Assembly (NCBI GenBank): GCA_945867725.1
Contig: CAMBJI010000090.1
Span: 1-7,716 of the forward strand
Reading direction: 5' to 3'
DNA: 7,716 nt
DNA from: Bordetella parapertussis
Lineage (GTDB): Bacteria > Pseudomonadota > Gammaproteobacteria > Burkholderiales > Burkholderiaceae_D
The notes beneath the pieces are model-generated. The model made no database searches and had not been told where the DNA came from. It saw only the letters and a program-made list of their open reading frames with translations. Positions 1-6,655 of the stretch are shown one piece after another. The position numbers and the translations under genes are program-made. How positions within the stretch are numbered: position 1 is the first letter of the stretch; the number at the start of each line of letters is the position of its first letter.

Positions 1-1043
1 TTGAAGAAGGCCGCCTGTGACTGTAATTCGGCAAGTGCTTGCGCAACTTTGGCGTCATCAGCATGACCTTCGATGTCGACGTAGAAATAATAATCCCAGC
101 GACCGGTCCGTGCAGGACGCGATTCAAAACGCGTCATCGACACACCATGCCGAGCCAGTGGCGCAAGCAGCTCATACACAGCACCCGGCTTGTTAGGAAC
201 AGATAGCACGAGTGACGTCTGATCCTGGCCCGATGCGGAGGGCATGAGACGCCCTACGACAAAAAATCGGGTGCGGTTGTGCGGATCATCCTGAATGTGG
301 GTATGCACAATCGAGAGCCCGTAGCGCTTGGCGGCGACTTCGCTCGCAATCGCAGCGACTTGGCCCTCTTCGGTTGCCATGCGTGCGGCCTCGCCATTGG
401 ACGCCACCGCCTGACGCTCGATGGTCGGGTAATGCTGATTCAACCAAGACTGACATTGCGCCAGTGCCTGCGAGTGGGCGCAGATACGCGTGACTTGTTC
501 CATGCTGCCGCTGCGGGTCATCAAGCTGTGATGCACCGGAAGCGCGACTTCGCCGCTGATGGAAAGCGTGGTTTGCAGTAGCAAGTCCAGCGTACGGTTG
601 ACAGTACCTTCGGTGGAATTTTCAACCGGCACGACGCCAAATCCGGCCGTACCTGCCTCCACTGAACGGAAGACTTCGTCGATGGACACGCAAGGCAGCG
701 CATCGACGGCTTGACCAAACTGTCGCCAAACTGCTTGCTCACTGTAAGTGCCGACGGGGCCGAGAAAAGCTACTGTGACGCGATTTTCCAGCGCACGACA
801 AGCTGACATCACCTCGCGAAAAATCGACTGCAAATCAGACGATAACAAAGGGCCGGGATTCGTGTCCGCAATACGCGCAAGCACCTGAGCTTCACGTTCG
901 GGACGAAAAACCGGCGCATTGGTTTCAGCCTTCACATGACCCACCTGCTGGGCAACCCGCGCACGCTCATTGAGCAGTGCGAGCAATTGCGCATCGATCT
1001 CATCGATCTGGTCGCGCAGCGGTTTGAGTTTGTCGTCGCTCAT
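1..1043 (-). CDS. pheA: Bifunctional chorismate mutase / prephenate dehydratase (P-protein), 3' end cut by window edge
   Basis: The protein converts chorismate to prephenate and then to phenylpyruvate, the committed branch of phenylalanine synthesis in the cytoplasm. 347 codons are visible from ATG at 1043; the stop lies beyond the left edge. Residues 1-85 form an AroQ-type chorismate mutase helical domain (LRDQIDEIDAQLLALLNERA, then VKAE with Lys38 and FRPERE around 46-51). Residues 90-265 are the prephenate dehydratase domain, starting VAFLGPVGTYSE, with PVENSTEGTV at 139-148 and the catalytic NRTRF at 256-260 (Thr258). From about 277 an ACT regulatory domain follows, with NKPGAVYELL and the phenylalanine-binding ESRP at 307-310, so feedback inhibition by Phe is likely. 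The start is supported by AGGCAG about 6 nt upstream and by family-typical N-terminal length. The gene lies 67 bp downstream of gyrA with no terminator between, which suggests read-through. Only the last few residues should be missing. Confidence 0.95.
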   Translation of the reverse strand, partial: MSDDKLKPLRDQIDEIDAQLLALLNERARVAQQVGHVKAETNAPVFRPEREAQVLARIADTNPGPLLSSDLQSIFREVMSACRALENRVTVAFLGPVGTYSEQAVWRQFGQAVDALPCVSIDEVFRSVEAGTAGFGVVPVENSTEGTVNRTLDLLLQTTLSISGEVALPVHHSLMTRSGSMEQVTRICAHSQALAQCQSWLNQHYPTIERQAVASNGEAARMATEEGQVAAIASEVAAKRYGLSIVHTHIQDDPHNRTRFFVVGRLMPSASGQDQTSLVLSVPNKPGAVYELLAPLARHGVSMTRFESRPARTGRWDYYFYVDIEGHADDAKVAQALAELQSQAAFF

Positions 1044-1110
1044 GGCAGCCTGCCTATATTGTTATGTTGTCCGGCGCTGGCAATTCATCTGACGAACGAG
1101 AATGCCGCGA

Positions 1111-3726
1111 TCAGCTCGCTTCCGTCTCATCCGTACCGTTGTCGTCCTCGCTATCGGCCTCGAGTATGCGCTGTAGGCCAGATAGTTTTGCACCATCTTC
1201 AACCGCTATCAGCGTCACACCCTGCGTCGCGCGACCCATTTCACGCACCTCGGATACACGCGTGCGGATCATTACGCCACCGGTGGTGATCATCATGATC
1301 TCGTCCGTGGGCTCCACCAGCGTTGCAGCGACCACCTTGCCGTTACGATCGCTGGTCTGAATAGCGATCATGCCCTTGGTGCCACGACCATGACGCGTGT
1401 ATTCCGTGATGGGCGTGCGTTTGCCAAAACCGTTCTCGGTTGCTGTCAGCACCGACTGCTGTTCGTTTTGCGCCACCAACAAGGCGATGACAATCTGACC
1501 TTCTTCAAGGCTCATGCCGCGCACGCCACGCGCAGTACGGCCCATCGGGCGCACATCATTTTCATCAAAACGCACCGCCTTGCCGGAATCCGAGAACAGC
1601 ATCACATCATTTTTGCCATCCGTAAGCGCCGCACCAATCAAGAAATCAGATTCATCAAGATCGACCGCAATAATGCCTGCCTTGCGCGGATTGCTGAAGT
1701 CGGACAATGGCGTCTTTTTGACTGTACCCAGTGAGGTCGCCATGAACACATAACGATCTTCAGGGAAAGTCCGGTTTTCACCAAAAAGCGGCAACACGAC
1801 CGTGATTTTTTCGCCATCGTGCAGCGGGAACATATTGACGATCGGCTTGCCACGCGATGTGCGTGATCCCTGAGGCACTTCCCAGACCTTGAGCCAGTAC
1901 ATACGACCGCGGTTGGAGAAGCACAACATGTAGTCGTGCGTGTTGGCGATGAACAGCTGCTCGATCCAGTCGTCTTCCTTGGTTGCCGCCGCCTGCTTGC
2001 CACGACCACCGCGTTTTTGCGCTCGATACTCCGACAGCGGTTGCGATTTCATGTAACCCGTATGCGAGAGCGTGACCACCATATCCTGTGGCGTGATCAA
2101 ATCTTCGGTGCCGAGATCGGTGGCATTGATTTCGATCCGCGAACGGCGTACATCCTTGTTGCCCTCGCCGTATTCATTGCGTGCCGCGATGAGTTCATCG
2201 CTGATAATCGTGGTCACACGATCGGGACGAGAAAGAATATCAAGCAGATCTGCAATCTGCGACATCACGTCTTTGTACTCATTGACGATCTTGTCCTGCT
2301 CAAGACCTGTCAGGCGCTGCAGACGCATCTGCAGAATTTCTTGCGCCTGATCATCGGAGAGCTTGTAGAGCCCGTCGGACTGCAGTCCGTAATGACGTGG
2401 CAGGTTTTCAGGGCGGAAGGCATTGATGCCGGCCACATTTTCATCACCCGTACGAGCCAGCATCTCGCGCACCAGTGACGAATCCCAGGAACGCGCCATC
2501 AATTCGGCCTTTGCGACCGGCGGGGTCGGCGCCGCTTTGATGATCGCGATGAATTCATCGATACTAGCTAGCGCCACAGCGAGACCTTCGAGCACATGAC
2601 CACGCTCGCGAGCCTTGCGCAATTCAAACACGGTGCGACGGGTCACGACTTCGCGACGATGCGACAGGAAGCACTCGAGCATTTGCTTGAGGTTGAGCAG
2701 CTTGGGCTGACCATCCACCAACGCCACCATGTTCATGCCAAAGGTGTCCTGCAGCTGAGTTTGCTTGTAGAGATTATTCAGCACGACTTCCGGCAGTTCA
2801 CCGCGCTTGAGTTCGATCACGACGCGCATGCCGGACTTGTCGGACTCATCACGGATGTCGGAAATACCATCAAGCTTCTTGTCGCGCACGATCTCGGCGA
2901 TGCGCTCAAGCAGGGATTTTTTGTTGACCTGATAGGGCAGCTCATCAACGATGATGGCGTGACGACCGTCACGAATTTCTTCGAAATGCGTAAGCGCGCG
3001 CATGACCACGCGACCACGACCCGTGCGGTATCCATCACGCACACCGGATACGCCGTAAATGATGCCCGCCGTCGGGAAGTCTGGCGCAGGAATGATCTCG
3101 ATGAGTTCATCGATCGTGCATGTCGGTGTACTCAGCACATGCAACGCACCATTGATGACTTCGGTAATGTTATGCGGCGGGATATTGGTTGCCATACCCA
3201 CAGCGATACCCGAAGAGCCATTAATCAGCAGATTCGGAATGCGCGTCGGCAGAACCGAAGGTTCTCTTTCCTTGCCGTCATAGTTGGGTACGAAATCGAC
3301 CGTTTCCTTGTCGATGTCCGCCAGCAATTCGCTGGCGATCTTGTCGAGTCGGCACTCGGTGTAACGCATGGCAGCCGCATTGTCGCCATCGATCGAACCA
3401 AAGTTGCCCTGACCAACCACCAAGGTGTAGCGCAAAGAAAAATCTTGCGCCATCCGCACCAAAGTATCGTAAATCGCCTGGTCACCATGGGGGTGATATT
3501 TACCCATGACTTCGCCGACCACACGCGCACATTTCACATACGGCCGGTTCCACACATTGTTGGTCTCGTGCATGGCGAACAGGACACGCCGGTGCACGGG
3601 CTTGAGGCCATCACGCACATCAGGCAATGCTCGGCCCACAATCACGCTCATTGCATAATCAAGATAGCTTTTACGCATCTCTTCTTCGAGCGAAATCGGG
3701 ATGGTTTCTTTTGCGAATTGATCCAT
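1111..3726 (-). CDS. gyrA: DNA gyrase subunit A
   Basis: GyrA is the DNA breakage-reunion subunit of the A2B2 gyrase that introduces negative supercoils. The product is 871 residues, a normal length. The N-terminal winged-helix/tower region contains the active-site Tyr122 in AAAMRYTE, and its numbering coincides with E. coli GyrA. The C-terminal beta-pinwheel begins after the GyrA box QKRGGRG at 570-576, which is needed for DNA wrapping and separates GyrA from ParC. The protein ends in an acidic tail (about 856-871, [16 protein letters not shown]). I chose ATG at 3726 ([16 protein letters not shown]) because it matches the family N-terminus; the in-frame extension to 3774 begins with TTG and adds 16 atypical residues. 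No clear Shine-Dalgarno precedes 3726. Oddities in the quinolone-resistance region are Gln at position 83 ([10 protein letters not shown]), Asp87 retained, and Val104 where LVDGQGNFG is usual. It is transcribed divergently from the ompA-like genes and probably together with pheA. Confidence 0.98.
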   Translation of the reverse strand: MDQFAKETIPISLEEEMRKSYLDYAMSVIVGRALPDVRDGLKPVHRRVLFAMHETNNVWNRPYVKCARVVGEVMGKYHPHGDQAIYDTLVRMAQDFSLRYTLVVGQGNFGSIDGDNAAAMRYTECRLDKIASELLADIDKETVDFVPNYDGKEREPSVLPTRIPNLLINGSSGIAVGMATNIPPHNITEVINGALHVLSTPTCTIDELIEIIPAPDFPTAGIIYGVSGVRDGYRTGRGRVVMRALTHFEEIRDGRHAIIVDELPYQVNKKSLLERIAEIVRDKKLDGISDIRDESDKSGMRVVIELKRGELPEVVLNNLYKQTQLQDTFGMNMVALVDGQPKLLNLKQMLECFLSHRREVVTRRTVFELRKARERGHVLEGLAVALASIDEFIAIIKAAPTPPVAKAELMARSWDSSLVREMLARTGDENVAGINAFRPENLPRHYGLQSDGLYKLSDDQAQEILQMRLQRLTGLEQDKIVNEYKDVMSQIADLLDILSRPDRVTTIISDELIAARNEYGEGNKDVRRSRIEINATDLGTEDLITPQDMVVTLSHTGYMKSQPLSEYRAQKRGGRGKQAAATKEDDWIEQLFIANTHDYMLCFSNRGRMYWLKVWEVPQGSRTSRGKPIVNMFPLHDGEKITVVLPLFGENRTFPEDRYVFMATSLGTVKKTPLSDFSNPRKAGIIAVDLDESDFLIGAALTDGKNDVMLFSDSGKAVRFDENDVRPMGRTARGVRGMSLEEGQIVIALLVAQNEQQSVLTATENGFGKRTPITEYTRHGRGTKGMIAIQTSDRNGKVVAATLVEPTDEIMMITTGGVMIRTRVSEVREMGRATQGVTLIAVEDGAKLSGLQRILEADSEDDNGTDETEAS

Positions 3727-3808
3727 TGGCAGACTAAAAATTGACGCGGTTTCTTGCGGTGGCCCCAGGCGCAATCAACAGCGCCTTGTCCAGACTTGTA
3801 AACCCGAA

Positions 3809-3817
3809 ATTTTACCA
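3809..3817 (-). promoter_or_regulatory. Candidate extended -10 promoter of gyrA
   Basis: On the minus strand the sequence reads TGG followed by TAAAAT, which fits an extended -10 (TGn plus hexamer, 5/6 match to TATAAT). No good -35 lies 16-18 bp upstream, which the extended -10 could compensate for. The inferred transcription start is near 3802, giving a leader of roughly 75 nt before ATG 3726. This is inferred from consensus only. Confidence 0.4.
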
Positions 3818-3910
3818 TGCCGCACCTGCCTGAAGGCTTACTTCTGCCCCTGCTTGCAAACCGGATTACCCGGCTTTTTAAGCTATTACAGTTGACTTTT
3901 TGATTTTTTT

Positions 3911-3922
3911 AAAAGCGCTTTT
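3911..3922. repeat. 12-bp perfect palindrome AAAAGCGCTTTT
   Basis: AAAAGCGCTTTT is its own reverse complement and is flanked by T-runs on both sides. It lies between the two divergent genes, about 18 bp upstream of the proposed -10 of the ompA-like gene, so it overlaps that promoter's -35 zone. It could be a dimeric repressor/activator site or simply a by-product of the A/T tracts. Confidence 0.5.
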
Positions 3923-3939
3923 TCGCTGGAATGCGAGAC

Positions 3940-3951
3940 TGAAATCGCGCC
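3940..3951 (+). promoter_or_regulatory. Candidate -10 / start region of first ompA-like gene
   Basis: TGAAAT at 3940-3945 (4/6 match to TATAAT) leads straight into CGCGCC. The 10-mer AAATCGCGCC here (3942-3951) recurs exactly at 5019-5028, overlapping the better -10 (TAAAAT) of the second paralogue. That recurrence is the main support. The inferred leader is about 77 nt. No clear -35 is present. Confidence 0.35.
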
Positions 3952-4013
3952 CCGGTCCAACATTCGGAGGAACACCGCAAGGCAAATGACAACCCGCGCT
4001 GAAAAGCGAAGAC

Positions 4014-4021
4014 AGAAGGAG
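4014..4021 (+). promoter_or_regulatory. Strong ribosome binding site deciding the ATG 4029 start
   Basis: AGAAGGAG ends 7 nt before ATG 4029. It is an excellent Shine-Dalgarno match and fixes the start directly in front of a signal-peptide-like N-terminus. Confidence 0.8.
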
Positions 4022-4028
4022 CACAGGC

Positions 4029-4715
4029 ATGCGCGTACGATCAAATTTGATAATTGCGATTACGGTGAGCTCGATCTTGCCAGCTTTGAGCGCCGAGCCT
4101 CTGGTCGCAGCGCCCGGCTATGTGCAAGACGCCAACGGCAACGTTGTGATGAGTGGCAGCGGCTTGTGCTGGCATACCAGCGACTGGACACCGGCGAAGG
4201 CCGTAGTCGTTGGCTGCGATGGCGTTCTTGCCAAAGCCATTGCCATACCCCCGCCCCCGCCCACCGCTCAGACCCAGCCACCCGCGCCGCCAGCTGCCGA
4301 GACGCCACCGCTGGTCTTGTTACCGCCCGCAGCGGTCATCGCAAGCCGTCCCACGCGGGAAAAAATCACCCTCGACACCGATACCTATTTTGATTTTGAC
4401 AAGGCAGAGCTAAAGCCGGATGGAGAGCGCAAGCTGGACGTGATCGCCTCTCGGCTCAAAGCGATGAAGCTGGAGGTCATGGTCGCCGTGGGGCACGCGG
4501 ATGCGATTGGCACGGCGAATTACAACGAAAATCTGTCCCGGCGAAGAGCTAACTCGGTCAAGATGTTCTTCGAAAGCAGGGGCTTCCCGGCAGACCGCAT
4601 TCACATCGATGGCAAAGGCGAGAGCCAACCGGTCGCAAGCAACGCCACCCGCGATGGTCGCGCGAAAAACCGGCGCGTTGAAGTCGAAGTTGTAGGGGAG
4701 CAACCACAAGAGTGA
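4029..4715 (+). CDS. ompA: OmpA/RmpM-like peptidoglycan-binding outer-membrane protein, paralogue 1
   Basis: A 228-residue secreted protein expected in the periplasm/outer membrane, where such proteins tie the outer membrane to peptidoglycan and in Neisseria (RmpM) associate with porins. Residues 1-22 look like a Sec signal peptide (hydrophobic LIIAITVSSILPALSA, probable cleavage after ALSA). A short domain follows with GSGLCWHTSDWTP and Cys47/Cys63, a likely disulfide. A Pro-rich linker (about 73-100, including five consecutive Pro) leads to the C-terminal OmpA domain (111-223): TYFDFDKAELKP, GHADAIG, NLSRRRANSV and GRAKNRRVEVEV. The residues expected to bind meso-diaminopimelate, Asp158 and Arg173, are present. 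There is no eight-strand barrel, so this is the short betaproteobacterial/RmpM type, not a full porin-like OmpA. The OmpA domain aligns without gaps to paralogue 2, about 60% identical by eye. Differences include GHADAIG against the more canonical GHTDSVG. Confidence 0.9.
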   Translation: MRVRSNLIIAITVSSILPALSAEPLVAAPGYVQDANGNVVMSGSGLCWHTSDWTPAKAVVVGCDGVLAKAIAIPPPPPTAQTQPPAPPAAETPPLVLLPPAAVIASRPTREKITLDTDTYFDFDKAELKPDGERKLDVIASRLKAMKLEVMVAVGHADAIGTANYNENLSRRRANSVKMFFESRGFPADRIHIDGKGESQPVASNATRDGRAKNRRVEVEVVGEQPQE

Positions 4716-4755
4716 GTCAATGAGTCGTTTTTTATAGAGGCCAGTTGACGCACAA

Positions 4756-4797
4756 AGAGACGCTGAATCCCGGCCCACGCCAAGGTCCAGCGTCTTT
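4756..4797. repeat. Inverted repeat downstream of paralogue 1
   Basis: AGACGCTG (4758-4765) pairs perfectly with CAGCGTCT (4788-4795), and A-T plus a G-U pair extend the stem to 10 bp around a 22-nt loop. Only three T follow (TTTGCC), so it is not a textbook intrinsic terminator. It may act as a 3'-end stabilising hairpin or a weak terminator for the first ompA-like gene. Confidence 0.5.
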
Positions 4798-4895
4798 GCC
4801 CGATTAGCGGACATTCCTGACTTTCCGCGCACACTCTGCGCGACATTCACGATCGGAACTACCCGACAAGGCGGGAACCTTCACTTCCAATGATC

Positions 4896-4924
4896 GTAAA
4901 AATTTTCTCAAAAGTAATTTTTAC
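4896..4924. repeat. A/T-rich 9-bp perfect inverted repeat upstream of paralogue 2
   Basis: GTAAAAATT (4896-4904) and AATTTTTAC (4916-4924) are exact reverse complements separated by 11 nt. The centre-to-centre spacing of 20 bp is about two helical turns, compatible with binding of a dimeric regulator. It lies about 95-120 bp upstream of the proposed -10 of paralogue 2. Its function is unknown. Confidence 0.5.
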
Positions 4925-5007
4925 CAGCTGAAACAGCGCCTGAACGCGAAACATCACGCGATTCAAATAGCTCACTGCCTAGTCAGGTATTTTTCCAAGA
5001 AATCGGC

Positions 5008-5022
5008 TTAACAAGTTAAAAT
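5008..5022 (+). promoter_or_regulatory. Candidate -10 of paralogue 2 with overlapping dyad
   Basis: TAAAAT at 5017-5022 is a 5/6 match to the -10 consensus. Upstream TTCCAA (4993-4998) with 18-bp spacing is a poor -35. TTAAC-AA-GTTAA (5008-5019) forms a 5-bp dyad overlapping the -10. The predicted transcription start is near 5029, with a leader of roughly 85-90 nt. It shares AAATCGCGCC with the region upstream of paralogue 1. Confidence 0.4.
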
Positions 5023-5116
5023 CGCGCCGTTGGCGATTTGTGCGCGGAAGCGATTTTCTAAAACCGACCGCGCCCGCATCGTCCAAAGCATGATGGTCAA
5101 TCCCCGGGAAAACATG

Positions 5117-5851
5117 ATGAAACAAACTAATCGCAATATCCTCATTTGCTGCACCCTCTTGCTCACCAGCAGCCTCGCTTTTGCCGGCAAGGTCGCGCCT
5201 AAAGGCTACCTCGTCGATTCTGCCAATGACCCCGTCAAAAGCGGCTTTGGCCTCTGCTGGCACACTGGCACATGGACACCTGCTGACGCGACCGTAGAAG
5301 GTTGCGATGACATGCTGAAGCCTGCACCCGCACCGGTGCCCGCACCGAAAGCGAATGCAGCTGAACCTGCACCGGCACCTGCCCCAGTATCTCCTGCGCC
5401 GGCCGCGGCTTCCGCTGATGCACCCGCGCCTGCACCGGCGCCCGCACCGGCATCAGCATCCGCGCCCGTACCGGTAGTAGCAGCCGCCCCCACCTCTGAA
5501 AAAGTCACTTTCGAAGCAGACACCTTCTTCGACTTCGACAAGTTCGCGCTCAAGCCGGCTGGCAAAGCCAAACTGGAAGACTTGGTATCCAAACTTATCG
5601 GCACAGACATCGAAGTCGTGGTCGCTACTGGCCACACTGATTCGGTCGGCTCCGATGCCTACAACCAGAAGCTGTCCATGCGCCGCGCCAATGCCGTCAA
5701 AGCCTTCTTAGTATCCAAAGGCATACCGGCCGATCGCATCTTCACCGAAGGCAAAGGTGAGTCCAAACCCGTTGCAAGCAACAAGACCTCCGATGGTCGT
5801 GCAAAAAATCGCCGCGTTGACGTTGAAGTCGTAGGCAATCGCAAAAAATAA
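5117..5851 (+). CDS. ompA: OmpA/RmpM-like peptidoglycan-binding outer-membrane protein, paralogue 2
   Basis: A 244-residue secreted protein of the same architecture as the preceding gene. I chose ATG 5117 because it gives a clean signal peptide (MKQTNRNILICCTLLLTSSL, then AFA, cleavage before GKVAPKG) and sits 6 nt after GGGAA; ATG 5114 would add one Met, and ATGs at 5090/5093 add charged residues. Residues 24-66 contain GFGLCWHTGTWTP with Cys47 and Cys63 at exactly the positions seen in the paralogue. An Ala/Pro-rich linker (about 69-125, many AP pairs) probably spans the periplasm. The OmpA domain (128-240) has FFDFDKFALKP, GHTDSVG, KLSMRRANAV and GRAKNRRVDVEV, with the peptidoglycan-contact residues Asp175 and Arg190. 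It is closer to consensus than the first copy, so it is more likely the main RmpM/OmpA-type anchor. It has its own candidate promoter and ends at a strong terminator, so it appears monocistronic. Confidence 0.92.
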   Translation: MKQTNRNILICCTLLLTSSLAFAGKVAPKGYLVDSANDPVKSGFGLCWHTGTWTPADATVEGCDDMLKPAPAPVPAPKANAAEPAPAPAPVSPAPAAASADAPAPAPAPAPASASAPVPVVAAAPTSEKVTFEADTFFDFDKFALKPAGKAKLEDLVSKLIGTDIEVVVATGHTDSVGSDAYNQKLSMRRANAVKAFLVSKGIPADRIFTEGKGESKPVASNKTSDGRAKNRRVDVEVVGNRKK

Positions 5852-5871
5852 GCAATACCCCGCCAGAATTG

Positions 5872-5897
5872 CCCCCGCCAGTGCGGGGGTTTTTTTT
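5872..5897 (+). terminator. Intrinsic terminator of the ompA block
   Basis: CCCCCGC (5872-5878) pairs perfectly with GCGGGGG (5883-5889) around a CAGT loop and is followed by eight T (5890-5897). It lies 20 bp after the stop of paralogue 2. It should work only on plus-strand transcripts and implies that ubiG needs its own promoter. Confidence 0.95.
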
Positions 5898-5929
5898 GCG
5901 CATTGGCCACGAAACTTCTGACTCCCCAC

Positions 5930-5949
5930 TTTCCGCTATGATGCGGAAA
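5930..5949 (+). promoter_or_regulatory. Palindrome enclosing a TATGAT -10-like box immediately before ubiG
   Basis: TTTCCGC (5930-5936), TATGAT (5937-5942) and GCGGAAA (5943-5949) form a perfect 7-bp inverted repeat around a 6-bp centre. The right arm ends on the A of the ubiG start codon. TATGAT is a 5/6 match to the -10 consensus. If it is used, transcription would start about at the ATG, giving a near-leaderless mRNA; no convincing Shine-Dalgarno is present and no good -35 is visible. Alternatively, in longer transcripts it would form a hairpin at the start codon. Confidence 0.4.
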
Positions 5950-6644
5950 TGAATGCCGATCCTCTCGAATTACAAAAATTCAGTGAACTCGCTCACCGCT
6001 GGTGGGACCCCAACTCCGAGTTTCGCCCGCTGCATGAAATCAATCCGCTGCGACTGGAGTGGATCAATGCACTCGCACCCGTGGCAGGCAAGCGCGTCGT
6101 CGATATCGGATGTGGCGGCGGCATACTGGCTGAAGCCATCGCCAAAAAAGGCGCGACGGTCACCGGTATTGATCTCTCGGAAAAAGCACTCAAAGTCGCT
6201 GACTTGCACAGTCTTGAATCTGGCGTTTCAGTACGGTATGAATTGACCTCCGCAGAAGATCTCGCCGCGCGCGAAGCCGGGCAATATGACATCGTCACCT
6301 GCATGGAAATGCTCGAGCACGTTCCTGATCCTTCAGCGGTTGTGAAAGCCTGCGCCACATTGGTCAAACCTGGCGGTCAGGTATTTTTCTCGACACTCAA
6401 TCGCAATCCAAAGTCCTATCTGTTTGCCATCATCGGCGCCGAGTATGTATTGCGCCTGCTGCCACGTGGCACACACGACTACGCCAAATTCATTACGCCC
6501 GCGGAGTTGTCGCAGTACAGCCGCAATGCAGGACTGCAGGTAGAAGGTGTAAAGGGCATGACCTACAACCCCTTCACCAAGATTTATTCGCTCAATCAGG
6601 ACACCGATGTGAACTACCTGATTGCCTGCAGCAAGCCCGCCTGA
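5949..6644 (+). CDS. ubiG: Ubiquinone biosynthesis O-methyltransferase (UbiG)
   Basis: UbiG uses S-adenosylmethionine for both O-methylation steps of ubiquinone synthesis, the second giving ubiquinol, and works in the Ubi complex near the inner membrane. The 231-residue product is close to the usual length of about 230-240. The N-terminus [19 protein letters not shown] is family-typical and fixes the start at 5949. Motif [10 protein letters not shown] (50-58) binds SAM, with acidic Asp75 after GID. Motif II is [17 protein letters not shown] (112-128), and motif III is [16 protein letters not shown] (138-153). The segment [19 protein letters not shown] (156-174) corresponds to the region of UbiG implicated in membrane association. 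It follows the ompA terminator and precedes gph by 11 bp, suggesting a ubiG-gph operon. No ordinary ribosome binding site is visible; the start is embedded in a palindrome. Confidence 0.96.
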   Translation: MNADPLELQKFSELAHRWWDPNSEFRPLHEINPLRLEWINALAPVAGKRVVDIGCGGGILAEAIAKKGATVTGIDLSEKALKVADLHSLESGVSVRYELTSAEDLAAREAGQYDIVTCMEMLEHVPDPSAVVKACATLVKPGGQVFFSTLNRNPKSYLFAIIGAEYVLRLLPRGTHDYAKFITPAELSQYSRNAGLQVEGVKGMTYNPFTKIYSLNQDTDVNYLIACSKPA

Positions 6645-6655
6645 GCCAAATTTCA

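Larger units (their letters stand above)
3727..4028. other. Divergent intergenic region between gyrA and the first ompA-like gene
   Basis: About 300 bp without a convincing gene. It should contain the promoters of gyrA (leftward) and of the ompA-like gene (rightward). The centre (about 3875-3925) is T-rich and includes TTGACT at 3892-3897, which resembles a -35 hexamer but lacks a good -10 at 16-18 bp. A 12-bp palindrome sits at 3911-3922. Confidence 0.7.
4716..5116. other. Non-coding spacer between the two ompA-like genes
   Basis: About 400 bp with no convincing coding sequence. It contains a T6 run (4728-4733) with no proper preceding stem, a long-loop inverted repeat (4756-4797), an A/T-rich 9-bp inverted repeat (4896-4924), and the presumed promoter and leader of the second gene (about 4992-5116). 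No clear intrinsic terminator for the first gene is visible. Confidence 0.65.

Noticed and set aside
2596..3744. Long plus-strand open frame (382 codons) opposite gyrA
   Set aside because: It lies wholly antisense to an unmistakable gyrA, shows no recognisable domain, and its His/Arg-rich composition is what antisense frames of GC-biased genes produce.
3861..3881. CCGG-ATTAC-CCGG followed by CTTTTTAA as an intrinsic terminator
   Set aside because: The stem is only 4 bp and no gene upstream on the plus strand would need it.
3892..3897. TTGACT as the -35 of the ompA-like promoter
   Set aside because: At 16-18 bp spacing the sequence is GCGCTT-like, with no usable -10, so I did not call a promoter from it.
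3986..4393. Plus-strand frame starting upstream of and overlapping the first ompA-like gene
   Set aside because: GGAGG at 3966-3970 is 15 nt from its ATG, too far for normal use, and most of it runs out of frame through the ompA-like gene. A translated leader is possible but unsupported.
4410..4850. Minus-strand 146-codon frame at the end of paralogue 1
   Set aside because: Mostly antisense to the conserved OmpA domain; a similar antisense frame exists opposite paralogue 2 for the same reason.
5206..5637. Minus-strand Gly/Ala-rich frame opposite paralogue 2
   Set aside because: The Gly-Ala repeats are the antisense reading of the Ala-Pro linker codons.
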